DNA of 64,000 nucleotides from Gonocerus acuteangulatus (Eukaryota > Arthropoda > Insecta > Hemiptera > Coreidae), in NCBI GenBank assembly GCA_946811695.1, contig OX328126.1, positions 87,403,651 through 87,467,650 of the forward strand. The letters are read 5' to 3'. Position numbers and translations under genes: made by a program. Under the pieces are notes generated by a model. That model had not been told where the DNA came from and did no database searches. It was given only the letters and a program-made list of their open reading frames with translations. Positions 33,196 to 44,506 of the stretch are shown here, piece after piece (position 1 is the first letter of the stretch; every line of letters starts with the position of its first letter).

Positions 33196-33572
33196 AGGTA
33201 CGCCTGATCAGGTATACCTGTCAGGTGTACCTGTAACCCACACTCTTCAGGTATACCTGTAACCCACACTCTTCAGGTATACCTGTCACCCACACTCTTC
33301 AGGGATACCTGTCACCCACACTCTTCAGGTATACCTGTCACCCACACTCTTCAGGTATACCTGTCACCCACACTCTTCAGGTATACCTGTCACCCACACT
33401 CTTCAGGTATACCTGTCACCCACACTCTTCAGGTATACCTGTCACCCACACTCTTCAGGTATACCTGTCACCCACACTCTTCAGGTATACCTGTCACCCA
33501 CACTCTTCAGGTATACCTGTCACCCACACTCTTCAGGTATACCTGTCACCCACACTCTTCAGGTATACCTGT
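33196..33572. repeat. 26-bp minisatellite with palindromic core, about 14 units
   Basis: The unit TCAGGTATACCTGTCACCCA-CACTCT is repeated head to tail with almost no variation apart from the first units and one GGATACC variant. Each unit carries the palindrome AGGTATACCT. Units abut without spacers. Confidence 0.95.
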
Positions 33573-34678
33573 CAAGTTTGTCAGTTTCCAACATGGATCG
33601 TCCAGGAGTTGATCTACTTTAATCTACCTTTATTTGCTGTAATTTTTGCGACAAGTAAAAGCAAACAAAAAGAAAAAAAAATTATAATGAATTTTATAAA
33701 TTTGAGTCACAAATGTTGAGACCGATGGCCTATATCTATCTTGGTCCTTCAGAAAATCAAGAAGTTCGAAGTAAAAAAGGTACGAATTGTAACCATCATC
33801 TTCTGAGGCACCAGATTTCATTGACAATAAAACATAGACAAATATGTCTGTTTTGCAAAAATGAATTTTTGACCGCGGATTCATTTTTGGCGAAATACAC
33901 ATATTTTTTCTTGATTTTGTGCCGTTGGGGTGAAACAGACATCGGATTCGAATTCAGCGACCCTCAAAACCATGGAAGCGCTAGTTATTTCTTCTACAAC
34001 AACTTCATACAAAATGTGATATACAAATGCCCTTAAACGTGACGTGGTGAAACGGACACCGGATTCAGATGCAGCTTGTCAAAATACATAAGGATATATG
34101 TATAGTGTCTTTGGAAAGGACAAATTTTTTTATTTTGTGTGCCAGTGTTATTGAATAGAGATTTTTTTTTAGAAATGCCGAATTCTGGACAGAGCTCACT
34201 AACCCGACAGTCATTGTGCCTGTCAGAATCATGTAACATATTGTGAAGTCTAGAGCCTATTTACTACCTTAAATCCTGGAATAAGAAGCATGAAAATGCA
34301 ATCATCTGATTGGATGGAATATTGGTGAGTGGAAAGGAGGTTTCTGAAATGGAGCGGTAAATAGATCGGACCCCGATAGACCCCGTCTGAGCGAAGATTG
34401 ACCACAAGGCAGAGAGGATCTAATAAAGAGATGAAAGAGAAGAAAGGGATTGGAGGAGATAGGAACAGCGGAGAGAACCAATCTCGGTAAAGTACTTAGA
34501 GTCAAGTCTTTGTGGGTGTAAGTCCTCACTTATGCCTCGTTCAACTCCTGATCCAACAGCTGGACATCGGATGGAACCTAGGGGGTCCATCAACACTCGA
34601 AGGTCAAGACGTACCTAAGAAGGAGGAACGTTAGTTAACCCTCGGCTAGACATTCTGGAGCAGTTATCCTTTGGATTG

Positions 34679-35290
34679 ACAGGTAGTTGTGCCAGCAATT
34701 GACTAGCTGTTATCCCTTCGATCGACAGGAAGATAGCGATTCCATCAACACAGGAAGGTCAAGACGTTCCTGAGTTGAAGGTGCGTTAACCCTCGGGTAG
34801 AACATTAGGAGCAGTTACCTCTCCAATTGACAGGTAGTTGTGCCAGCAATTGACTAGCTGTTATCCCTTCGATCGACAGGAAGATAGCGATTCCATCAAC
34901 ACAGGAAGGTCAAGACGTTCCTGAGTTGAAGGTGCGTTAACCCTCGGGTAGAACATTAGGAGCAGTTACCTCTCCAATTGACAGGTAGTTGTGCCAGCAA
35001 TTGACTAGCTGTTATCCCTTCGATCGACAGGAAGATAGCGATTCCATCAACACAGGAAGGTCAAGACGTTCCTGAGTTGAAGGTGCGTTAACCCTCGGGT
35101 AGAACATTAGGAGCAGTTACCTCTCCAATTGACAGGTAGTTGTGCCAGCAATTGACTAGCTGTTATCCCTTCGATCGACAGGAAGATAGCGATTCCATCA
35201 ACACAGGAAGGTCAAGACGTTCCTGAGTTGAAGGTGCGTTAACCCTCGGGTAGAACATTAGGAGCAGTTACCTCTCCAATTGACAGGTAG
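34679..35290. repeat. 151-bp tandem repeat, about four units
   Basis: Units containing GTGCCAGCAATTGACTAGCT, ATCGACAGGAAGATAGCGAT and GGTGCGTTAACCCTCGGGTA recur at exactly 151-base spacing (for example GTGCC at 34689, 34840, 34991 and 35142) and are nearly identical, implying recent amplification. Confidence 0.93.
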
Positions 35291-36065
35291 TTGTCTCACC
35301 AATTGACTCGTAGTTATCCGGTCAGTTGAAAAACTGTTATCCCTCCGATCGACAGCTAGTTGTACGACTTATTGACTAGTAGTCATCCGGTCAATTGACC
35401 GGCTGTTATCCCTCAGATCGACAGCTAGTTGTACCACTTATTGACTAGTAGTCATCCGGTCAATTGACCGGCTGTTATCCCTCAGATCGACAGCTAGTTG
35501 TACCACAAATTGACAAGTATTTATCCCGATAATTGACCGGCTGTTATCTCTCCGATGACAGCTAGTTGTACCACCAATTGAAAAGTAGTTATCCCGTCAA
35601 TTGACCCGCTGTTATCCCTCCAATCAGCAGCTACTTGTACCACCAACTGACAAGTAGTTATCTCGTCAATTCACGGGCTGTTATCTCTCCGATTGGAAAC
35701 TAGTTGTACCACTAACTGACAAGTAGTTATCGCGTCAATTGAACGGCTGTTATCCCTCTGATTGACAGGTAGTTGCACCACCAATTGACAAGTAGTTCTC
35801 CCGATAATTGACTGGCTGTTATCTCTCCGATTGACAGCTAGTTTTACCACCAATTGACAAGTATTTATCCCGATAATTGACCGGCTGTTATCACTCCGAT
35901 TGACAGCTAGTTGCAACACCAACTGACTTGTAGTTATCCCGTCAAATGACCGGCGGTTTTCCCTCTGATTGACAGCTAGTTGTACCACCAACTGACAAGT
36001 AGTTATCCCGTGAATTGACCGGCTGTTATCTCTCCGATTGACACGCAGTTATACCTCCAATTGAC
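35290..36065. repeat. 69-bp tandem repeat, about eleven diverged units
   Basis: Unit of the form CAATTGACCGGCTGTTATCC...GACAGCTAGTTGTACCACCA...GACAAGTAGTTATCCCGT. It shares the CAATTGAC-TAGCTGTTATCCC segment with the adjoining 151-bp array, so the larger unit appears to have been built from it. Because 69 is a multiple of three, a repetitive 106-codon frame exists on the minus strand (35671-35991), but I see no sign that it is a gene. Confidence 0.88.
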
Positions 36066-36399
36066 CTCGTGAGTTAAAAGTTCAATGAATCAACCTTCAT
36101 CTCAATTTTTCGATATTCGATGCAGGCGTTTTATTTTTAAGGACAGCATTTAATTTTTTCCATCCAATCATTTCCATTAGTTATACATTTTGATAATTTT
36201 AAACCTGGCCAACATTTGTCAAACCCGTTTTCATTATTCTAGTAACGATAATTGGAGTGCAATTTGAACGTGCCAAAAATTAAGAGAATATTCTTTTTTC
36301 ATATATAAAGTTTAAGTATAAAATTCTTAAAAGAGGTTGAGCCTCCCATTTTGTAATTTGTAGTATTTAGAGTTATATTTATTGTAAATCCCAAGGATG

Positions 36400-37235
36400 A
36401 GCAGGGTTATAGTTAGTCTTAGCACTTTGCTGCTGTAGGGCTCCTTAAATAAATGAAATGTAGTAGTATTAGTAAAGTAAATTTTATTTTATAAATGGTC
36501 AAATAATAAGTCCTTGAGAAATTCACAATAAATTTACATAAGCTTGGATATAATCCATCAGCTAAGCGACACCACATAATATTATACACATGAAAATTAA
36601 ATAAAAACAATATGAGTGATTGTAAACAATATAAAAACAAATAAATAAGTAAAACAAAAATTGATCCTCCTTATTCCTGATAATCAAATTTAAAATTAAT
36701 TGCCTCTTTAACGTAGTGGTATAGTTTTGCGTAGTCCTGGCCGTTCAAATAGTCTATTGCTTGCGTGTGGGTTAATCTATTTTTGAAGAATATGTTTAAT
36801 CTTATCTCGGAGAGGATTGGGCATACAGCTAGGAAATGGATGATATCTTCGGGTTATTTCATATTGCAAAGAGAGCAGAGGGCACTATGATCAGAACTCC
36901 AAGGCTTCCTATTCAGATTTAGGGTTTCTGTTCTGGCTCGCATGATGGTCCTTATCATTTGAAGGCTGTTAGTGTCGTTGATATAAGACAGCTTCAAATT
37001 TCAAAATTTTGTAGGTTGTGTGGAACTGCGCGTTCGTTAGCCTGTCTTGTAACTTTTCTTTTTCCTGGGAGTCAATACTACCTACTATGCATTTGACGGT
37101 TGCATGTATCTTGTCCAGTGGGGTTGAAAAAGAAGTTTGCGGTTCGAATCCTGCTTTGATACAGACATCACGCAAGTCATTGCACCAACCTACCTTACCC
37201 ACAACCACTTTAGCTGCAAGCTGCTTAGTGAGCCT
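36400..37235 (-). mobile_element. 3' end of a non-LTR retrotransposon (LINE), 5'-truncated and decayed
   Basis: Minus-strand frames read through LTNAQFHTTYKILKFEAVLY, then after a frameshift RTIMRARTETLNLN and SSDHSALCSLCN, a stop, and EDIIHFLAVCPILSEIRLNI and AIDYLNGQDYAKLYHYV. The C-x2-C...H...C pattern with HFLxxCP is the zinc-knuckle-like C-terminus of many insect LINE ORF2 proteins. Frame breaks show it is dead. The upstream break is at a TAA-repeat (37222-37235). Confidence 0.65.
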
Positions 37236-37460
37236 AATAATAATAATAAATGAAATGTATCGACATTCAAAACAGCCATATAGATGAAATCATACCAGAA
37301 ATCATTCTACATGTTTCCCTTTCGTTTACCCTCCCCTTGCTAACGGCCTCTTAACCCAGGAGCATTAATCAATTGCAAATTACAATTCCATAATTCCAAT
37401 GATTCATTATCCATGAATAATGAGTATTCATTATTGAATAGTTGAACATTTGTCAAGAAA

Positions 37461-39443
37461 GTGTGGATGGAGATAGTTAGCCGCTGTAGAGATACGAAGA
37501 CAGGTATAGTTGGGATTCGGCTAGGAGAAAAACGTCAGACTTTCAAAAAGAAATCTGTATTTTGGACGTTTCGACTGCAACAATGGCAGCCTTCTTCAGC
37601 TAAAAAATATATACCATGTAAGGAGGAAGAATTAACCCGTTCCCAAATAGTTAACTCCATCACTAATTTCATACAAACTCCGTCCCCTAATCCTACCCAC
37701 CTTTCCACTGACTTCTACAAAGACCTGAAAGCCACCAGAACTTTCCTACACTCACACGACAAACAGATTATTTGCACCAAAGCTGACAAAGGGAACGTGA
37801 CGGTCATAATGGACAGAACTGACTACGATAACAAAATGAATAACTTACTTAACGACACTAATACGTACACACCTATCCCCAAAGACATCACCCTCAGACT
37901 GGAAAGACAATTTAATGAACATACCAAACAACTCCTACAGTTGAAAGAAATAGACAGAAAGACCCACCGCCAATTAATTTCTCACAACTCTCTCCCTCCC
38001 CGAGCTTATGGCCTCCCTAAAATTCATAAACCCGGAAACCCCCTCCGACCCATCATTTCGAATATTAATTCTCCCTCTTCCAAATTGAGTAAATTTTTGC
38101 TCCCCGCGTTACAAGCCTTAAGCCATAATAACCCGTACGATATAAAAAATTCTTACGATCTTATTTCAAAATTATCTAATTTCACTGTACCCCCCGGACA
38201 TATCCTGATCTCATTTGATGCCACATCCCTTTTTACCAACGTCCCTCTAACAAAAACGTTAGAAATTATCCAAAATAATTGGTCCTCTATAGAACCGCAC
38301 AGCCCCCTATCTTTTCAATATTTTGTTGACAGCCTCAAATTATGCGTCAACAGTGGTTTTTTCAAATACAACGGACAATTTTACCAACAAATCGAAGGGT
38401 TAGCTATGGGTAACTGCCTTGCTCCAGACTTATCCTCCATCTTTCTTACTGACTTACTCAACACTTTCGTCCCACTGTTCCCCCAGGACATATCTTTCAT
38501 TTGCAAGTATGTAGATGACCTCCTGCTAATTATCAACCCCGATAGAATAACTGACATACTAGACTGCTTCAACTCCTATCATCCCAGACTACAATTTACG
38601 GTGGAGACTGAACAAGACCAACAACTCCCCTACTTGGACGTTCTACTTATCAGACAGACTGACGGCACTATCATCACAAACTGGTATACTAAACCCACTT
38701 ATTCTGGACGTTTACTCAATTTCCACTCTTCCCATCCTTACCACATGAAAATCAATGTAGCACGGAACCTGCTTCGCCGCGCCCTCTCCTTATCCCATGA
38801 GTCCTTCCACAATGAAAACTTGAATAAAGCTACCGAAATATTAACACTGAATCAATTCCCCCCCAACCTCATAAACCGGCTTATAAAACAAATAAAATCC
38901 CAATCCTTCAATGCCACCTCCCCCAATACCTCCCCCGAATCCTCCCTCCAGGTATTTCGTTCCCTGACATACACACCAGGACTGACGGAAAAACTCACGA
39001 AGACTTTAAAAAAAGCCCTCCCGTCACTAAACTTTGGGTTAAAAACCACTAACAAACTTACTACATTGTACACCAAACTCAAAGATCCCCTTCCCTATGA
39101 CTACGCCACCCACGTTGTTTACCAAATACCCTGCCAAACCCCCTCCTGTAATGCTGTATACATAGGTGAAACCAAAAATTATATTCACTCCCGCATAACA
39201 CAACACAAACGGACAATAAAAAACAAAGAAATCCACAAATCCGCCCTCGCAAAACACGCCATAACTAAAAAACACACTTTCAACTTTGACGACACTAAAA
39301 TACTTTCCACTGAACGAAACACCAAAAAGCGACAGATTTCCGAATGCGTCCACATTAACTTAAACCCCAATAACATTAATTACAAAACCGACAAACAAAA
39401 CATCTCCCCTGCTTACTCCTCCGTCTTCCATAAATTGTCCTGA
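37461..39443 (+). CDS. Penelope-like reverse transcriptase with GIY-YIG endonuclease
   Basis: A 660-codon open frame, starting here at GTG with a first ATG at 37467. The first 50 or so residues are translated from the inverted terminal repeat, so they are not ancestral protein. Penelope RT landmarks follow: KADKGN at 107-112, RAYGLPKIHKPGNPLRPIIS at 181-200, SFDATSLFTNVPL at 251-263, GLAMGNCLAPDL at 313-324, YVDD at 350-353 and LPYLDVLL. The C-terminal part has the GIY-YIG-type endonuclease (VVYQIPC near 552, AVYIGETKN near 566, then a conserved Arg/His-rich helix). The frame is uninterrupted through RT and endonuclease, so the copy is young, but it lacks its native N-terminus and is probably unable to move alone. 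Confidence 0.93.
   Translation: MWMEIVSRCRDTKTGIVGIRLGEKRQTFKKKSVFWTFRLQQWQPSSAKKYIPCKEEELTRSQIVNSITNFIQTPSPNPTHLSTDFYKDLKATRTFLHSHDKQIICTKADKGNVTVIMDRTDYDNKMNNLLNDTNTYTPIPKDITLRLERQFNEHTKQLLQLKEIDRKTHRQLISHNSLPPRAYGLPKIHKPGNPLRPIISNINSPSSKLSKFLLPALQALSHNNPYDIKNSYDLISKLSNFTVPPGHILISFDATSLFTNVPLTKTLEIIQNNWSSIEPHSPLSFQYFVDSLKLCVNSGFFKYNGQFYQQIEGLAMGNCLAPDLSSIFLTDLLNTFVPLFPQDISFICKYVDDLLLIINPDRITDILDCFNSYHPRLQFTVETEQDQQLPYLDVLLIRQTDGTIITNWYTKPTYSGRLLNFHSSHPYHMKINVARNLLRRALSLSHESFHNENLNKATEILTLNQFPPNLINRLIKQIKSQSFNATSPNTSPESSLQVFRSLTYTPGLTEKLTKTLKKALPSLNFGLKTTNKLTTLYTKLKDPLPYDYATHVVYQIPCQTPSCNAVYIGETKNYIHSRITQHKRTIKNKEIHKSALAKHAITKKHTFNFDDTKILSTERNTKKRQISECVHINLNPNNINYKTDKQNISPAYSSVFHKLS
37565..37599 (-). 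ncRNA. hammerhead-ribozyme-like motif in the left Penelope repeat
   Basis: On the minus strand: CUGAAGA, a 6-bp stem II (GGCUGC / GCAGUC with one G-U), then GAAACGUC. This fits the hammerhead core CUGANGA - stem II - GAAA - stem III - NUH, with a self-complementary ACGU as a minimal stem III, as described for Penelope-like elements. Stem I pairing is weak. Confidence 0.55.
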
Positions 39444-40384
39444 CCTCCTTTTTTATCTTTGTTCCCAGGCTCCAGACAATTTCTCTACTTGTGTGTCCCA
39501 AAGCTCTTAACACCTCTTACAACCTCCCTTAAAACCCGGGTTTACAACCCAGGAATTGCACCTCTTTCATCTGCACCGACTTACCGCCTCCCCCCACCCC
39601 CTTTTTCATAACTATAAAGACCACCGATATATTTGCTGCCGTTCATACTTCTAACCATGGTTACCTAAGTCTGTCCTCGAGGTCTTCCTCTCTCCCCCCC
39701 CCCCCCTAGGCATTCTCTAGTGGTATGTATTAGAGAACTGCACGGATAAGTAAAAAGTAATCGGATAAATAATCGCCGAGTATAAAACGGACGATGCGAG
39801 TACATACTCGGCATCGTTTCGAATTGGCATCGCCGAGTATAAACTGGACGATGCGAGTACATACTCGGCATCGTCCGGAATTGGCATCGTCGATTACTTT
39901 ACATTATGATTACGAGTAATACTCGTGAGTACTGCATCGTAATCATCGTAAATAACTGTCGACTTCTCGACATGTCGATACAGGAGACAAGATAAGCAAC
40001 AGATGAATTAGGTAGTAAATAAGGGGATTATAGAGTATTTTTTTTTTTTTTTTCTTTCTGAAAATAGTTTCTGAGATATAAGCGATCGAAAATCGGGATT
40101 TATAGGACTCACTGACTCATAGGAGGCATTTCCCATGATGCTAAAGACTTGAAATTTTTCAGGATGATAGATATGAAGGTGTTATTAAAGGAAAAAATAG
40201 AAAAATCCTGAAAAGGTGTGTTTGACGCCGCTTCTGGAGCGGTGTCGTGCCAGTTTTGTACTTCCTTGGGAAACCCGTCATTCCGTCCGAAACCCATGAT
40301 GTGGGGTATCCAATGAATCGTCTCGGAATGAAGAACCTATATTTGATGTTTTAAGAAACATTTAGAAGCATATAGGCTTGGTCA

Positions 40385-40715
40385 AAATCTTATATCAGCT
40401 GTCTGTCTGTACGTTTGTTCCTTATACAAATCTGAACCGTTTGACCAATTTTGACTAAACTTGGGACACAGGCGGGTCTTGATATGGGGGGAATCATAGG
40501 CTAGGTTAAATTGTCCATCAGCTGTCTGTCTGTCTGTTTGTTCCTTATACAAATACACACCGTTTGACCGATTCTAACAAAACTTGGCAAATCAGTAGGT
40601 CTTGATCCTGGGATTGGCATAGACTATGTCAAAATCATTAATCAGCTGTCTATCTGTCTGTTTGTTTATTATACAAATCCACACAGTTTGACCGATTTTG
40701 ACAAAATTTGTTTCA
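40385..40715. repeat. about 123-bp tandem repeat, three units
   Basis: CAGCTGTCTGTCTGTCTGTT, CCTTATACAAAT, CCGTTTGACCGATTTTGAC and AAACTTGG recur at about 123-base spacing (CAGCTG at roughly 40396, 40519 and 40643). An inverted relative is at 26810-27000. Confidence 0.8.
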
Positions 40716-40768
40716 TTGTTCTCTGGTTTTATTCGTATTTCTACGTTAATATACCATATGCTTACCTG

Positions 40769-40769
<1 letters not shown>

Positions 40770-40812
<43 letters not shown>

Positions 40813-40857
40813 ACAAATTTGAACCACCGTTATATATATATACAACTTTGAACCAGC

Positions 40858-40910
<53 letters not shown>
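40770..40910. repeat. two TA microsatellites with AAATTTGAACCACCG junctions
   Basis: TA runs at about 40773-40810 and 40858-40907, each followed by a variant of AATTTGAACCACCGTTATA. The small ORFs here are artefacts. Confidence 0.85.
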
Positions 40911-40916
<6 letters not shown>

Positions 40917-41262
40917 AATTTGAACCACCGTTATATATATATAACTTTGAACCAGCGTTATATTCTTGATCTACGGGATCTGTGTGGGTACTTCCGGATT
41001 GTATCATGAGATCAACCTTATAAGCGGGTTTCTTACCTATAGAGGGAGGGAGGAACCGTGCTAATATCTTTAGCGCGGTTCCTCCCTAAAATCAGTCTAT
41101 CTCCTTGATTTAGTGGGCGGATAAATCAAGGGATGCGGATTAAAGAGCGTCGGGTTATTGTAATCAACAGTGATCAGCAGTGGCACGAACTTAATCGCTC
41201 AGTCGTTTTTGTTTTTTCGTTACAAATATGGAACTTAATGGTAATAATAAGAGTGTTATGTA

Positions 41263-42610
41263 CAGGGTGTACCAAATTAATGGTCATCCGTTGACCAGAA
41301 TATTCTTCAATGGGAGATCGGAAAAAATAACCCCCATATTAACTCCCGCAAAATTGACCTAGAAATTTTATTCAAGGTCAATTTTTTTTTTATTGCATAT
41401 TTTGAATCTACGAGTCAAGTGGAAGAAAAAATTCAACGGAACCATAGGTCAGAAATGACTACTTAGGGTCAAAATGACCATTAACAGCGTATACGTGAGC
41501 CATTCCATTCCAATCGACAAATGGTCGCTGATTTTGATCATTTACTTTTTACATTTTTTAGTAACTTCGCCTTACTAAAAAAATTTGAAAAAGCATCTTC
41601 CAGTATAAAAAAAAAATAAGAGTGTATTGAAAAACGGCCCTCTCAGCGGCATTCATTGAAGAACCATAACTCACATTTTACAATAGACAGGAATGCCTTC
41701 TTGAGGTTATTCTAGAAGCTAATCAAGAGCTCTTTGCTTTAAGCTTTCAATCGCTGCAATTACTCATTAAGGATTTCACAGGACAAGTAGGAAGTTCATG
41801 AACCATCGAGTCCCTCCCAGAATAGAGAATAGAATAATTGCCCTCGCCTGCTCCAGGCCTACTACGGAGCTGAGAAGATGGGCCCAAGCTACGGGAGTCT
41901 CGAGGATGACGGTACGTCGGATCCTTCAGGAAGAACGTCTCTTGATAATTTTACAAATTAAGTTTTTTGTTGTTTTTTTAGAAAGACTTTTTCGTCTACC
42001 CAAGGGCGAGGGCAATTATTCTATTCTCTATTCTGAGAGGGACTCAAGGACAGGCTGGTTCATGAAATTCCTACATAACCTGTGAAATCCCTAATTAGTA
42101 ATTGAAGCGATTGATTGAAAGCTTTAAAAGGCCAAGAGCTCTTGATTAGCTTCTAGAATAACCTCATGAAGGCATTCCTGTCTATTGTAAAATGTGAGTT
42201 ATAGTTGTCCAATTAATACCTCTGAGAGGCAAGTCTTTCAAAATACTTATAATTTTTTTATAAGATCTAGAAGATGCCTTTAAAAAAATTCAAACGAAGT
42301 ATTTTTGTGTAAGGCAATGCTAGTGGAACATGTAAAAGATAAAAAATGATCAAAATCAGCCACCATTTGTCGATTGGAATGGAATGGCCAACTTAAACGC
42401 TGTTAATGGTCATTATGAGCTTAAGGAGTCATTTCTGACCTATATTGCCGTTGACTTTTTCCTTCTTTATGACTATTAGATTCGAAATATGCAATTAAAA
42501 AATTCAAGTTGAATAAAATTTCAAGGTCAATTTTGCGGGGGTTAATATGGGGGGTTATTTTCCCCGATTTCGCATTGGAGAATATTGTGGTTAAGTTTTG
42601 TATGGTCCTG
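41263..42610. mobile_element. foldback Tc1/mariner-like element (arms of about 600 bp)
   Basis: The left end CAGGGTGTACCAAATTAATGG is mirrored by CAGGACCATACAAAACTTAA reading inward from the right. The left arm (41263 to about 41850) is the imperfect inverted copy of the right arm (about 42000 to 42610), including AATAGAGAATAGAATAATTG near the centre. The left flank is TA; the right flank has decayed. The left arm and centre encode a helix-turn-helix fragment (WAQATGVSRMTVRRILQEE, within 41798-42085), so it derives from a transposase gene of the IS630/Tc1/mariner group. It is nested in the hAT-like element. Confidence 0.7.
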
Positions 42611-43664
42611 TTTAAAAAAAATCGTTATTGAAAGTGATGGTGCGTAAGACGAGCTACCATTTGTAATGTGTAGTAAATGTTAACAAATTTTGTATACGGT
42701 GCTTGTCCACGTATTTCAAGGAAACATAATATATTTTTAAAACAACAGCGTTTCCACATATTATGTGGATTAGAGTAGAGCTGGAAAACTCTACATCTTA
42801 AATGCTGATATTAGAAACAGGAAAAAACGCGCGTGATTGTGAATGAAAAAATAAAAAAAAAAAAAAAAAAAACGTTACCAAGAACGTCTTTTTACATTCG
42901 GCAGGACAGGATTAACGGTTATATCTGCCTTTATTTATGTTTTTTTTTTCTTTTATCACCTTAAAAAAATGTTTATTTCTTATATTACCTTTATTACTGA
43001 TTCTTCTGGATTTTAATATAGACTGTATTACATTGTTTTTGTTTACGTTACAATTGTATAGTCACTGTAGTTTCGTTGAGTTGTAAGTAATACAGTGGAC
43101 TTCATTACACATGGCGAGGCGAACCAGTATATAACGTAGTTATTCACGGCGATACCGATACCAAACCTGCAATACTCCACGATGCCGATGCCAAACCCCT
43201 CTGTACTCGGCGATGCCGATGCCAAATATTATTTTACTCGGCGATGCCGATGCGGCACGATGCCGATGCCGGTGTTCGGAATGAGTATGAGTACACATAA
43301 AGTAATCGAGGTACTCGTCCCATGAGTATACCTACTCGTGATTACGCGATGCCATACTTACTCGTGCAGGTCTCTAGTATGTATCTATATATTAATTGTT
43401 ATAAATTGTATTCACTTATAAAATAGATTTTGTTTTTCACTACATAAAAAATGTGCTTTGTTTTTTACTGTTAAATTTTTTGTACTGTTTTTACTAACAA
43501 GTTCTACATGCTGTTTTCTTTCCAACTACCGTATTTTCATTGTTTTTTAAAAATAAGATTGGTTAAAATTTATTGTATTGATATATATACTCCGCTCATT
43601 TCTGCCTGTCTTTTACTTACTGCTTGTACATTCTCTTTACTTATAAGTTGTATATATTTTTTAG

Positions 43665-43699
43665 CTGAAGAAGGCTGCCATTGTTGCAGTCGAAACGTC
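43665..43699 (+). ncRNA. hammerhead-ribozyme-like motif in the right Penelope repeat
   Basis: CUGAAGA, stem II GGCUGC / GCAGUC, then GAAACGUC followed by C; the plus-strand counterpart of the motif at 37565-37599. The core nucleotides are intact. Stem I can only pair imperfectly (UUUUUUAG with CAAAAUAC). Confidence 0.55.
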
Positions 43700-43784
43700 C
43701 AAAATACAGATTTCTTTTTGAAAGTCTGACGTTTTTCTCCTAGCCGAATCCCAACTATACCTGTCTTCGTATTTGTCAAGAAAA

Positions 43785-44369
43785 TCCTAATAGGTAACAA
43801 CTAGAGTATAGTTATGGGCTTTACTCGGGGGGCGATAAACTAGAAGCAAGGTGCCCTTGTTGGGACTACAAATTCTAAACTAGTCCTAAAAAGCCGAGAT
43901 ATATATACATATATATAAATATAGGGAGCAGCGAGGGAGAAGGGACTAGGTGATAAGAGTTATCAGTGGACCACTAGAGAAGTGTTTACTGCAGTGCCCT
44001 TTCTCGGCGCAGTGCCAACGCCCCAAAACAATCCCCTGAAATATATTAACCCTCAACCCCCCTCCATCTTTCTCGGCTTTAGCTTGTTCCTTCTCTGGCC
44101 AATTTGAATATTATCAACACCCACGCCAAGAATTTTCTTATAAATCTCGTTGATATAATGTTACTCTTATTTTCTCTTTTTTTTCAACAATAATTTCTTT
44201 TTCTTTTTTGGTAATATTTAACTCATACCATATACGAATCGTTAGTGTATTCGGTTCTTATAAGCTCAAATGATAAGAAGTTAGGGTTCCTTAAAAATGT
44301 AGTTTAAGCCTATTGAATGGGGCTTTCCCCTTGCTAGCCGGTCCCTGTGCATGATTTTGGGACGGGGAT
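43785..44369. other. intergenic stretch without recognised gene
   Basis: Contains a GC-richer non-coding patch (43860-44100) and AT-rich sequence; no convincing frame or repeat was identified. Confidence 0.4.
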
Positions 44370-44506
44370 ACCACCCTTTCTACCCAGTGTAGGGCTGATG
44401 TCTTCTCTTTTATCTAAAGAAAAGCCTCCACCCCATAGTGTGAATCAAACCCACGACCTTTGGCATGGAGTGTTAAGTGCTCACGGCATTAACGCTCACG
44501 GCCATA
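44370..44506 (-). mobile_element. tRNA-headed SINE, family C, partial
   Basis: Minus strand: ATGGCCGTGAGCGTTAATGC, AGGTCGTGGGTTTGATTCAC, GGGGTGGAGGCTTTTCTTTA and AAAGGGTGGTATCCC. This preserves the tRNA-like head of the family best; the 3' part is replaced by unrelated sequence. Confidence 0.7.

Larger units (their letters stand above)
39731..43376. mobile_element. non-autonomous hAT-like element, with nested insertions
   Basis: Ends are inverted repeats TAGAGAACTGCACGGATAAG (left) and TAGAGACCTGCACGAGTAAG (reading inward from the right). They are flanked by an exact 8-bp duplication GTATGTAT (39723-39730 and 43377-43384), diagnostic of hAT-type transposition. Subterminal regions (39760-39960 and 43130-43330) are arrays of GGCATCGCCGAGTA / CGGCGATGCCGATGCC motifs, probably transposase-binding sites. 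No transposase frame is present. The interior contains a 123-bp tandem repeat, TA microsatellites, a hairpin repeat and a foldback element. Confidence 0.85.
37461..43771 (+). mobile_element. Penelope-like element with inverted terminal repeats, interrupted by an hAT-like insertion
   Basis: The 12-bp direct repeat TTTGTCAAGAAA (37449-37460 and 43772-43783) bounds the element. About 115 bases at 37498-37612 are the inverted copy of 43649-43771. Both repeats contain the segment GCTGAAGAAGGCTGCCATTG...GTCGAAACGTCC, which has a hammerhead-like core. The RT frame (37461-39443) follows the left repeat directly, with its 5' part missing. The element's 3' part was split by the insertion at 39731-43376. 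Inverted or partial terminal repeats and variable target duplications are usual for Penelope-like elements. Confidence 0.88.

Noticed and set aside
33196..33572. CRISPR-like regular array
   Set aside because: Units abut without spacers and the organism is a eukaryote; it is a plain minisatellite.
35671..35991. 106-residue repetitive minus-strand ORF
   Set aside because: It arises because the 69-bp satellite unit is a multiple of three; no gene signals surround it.
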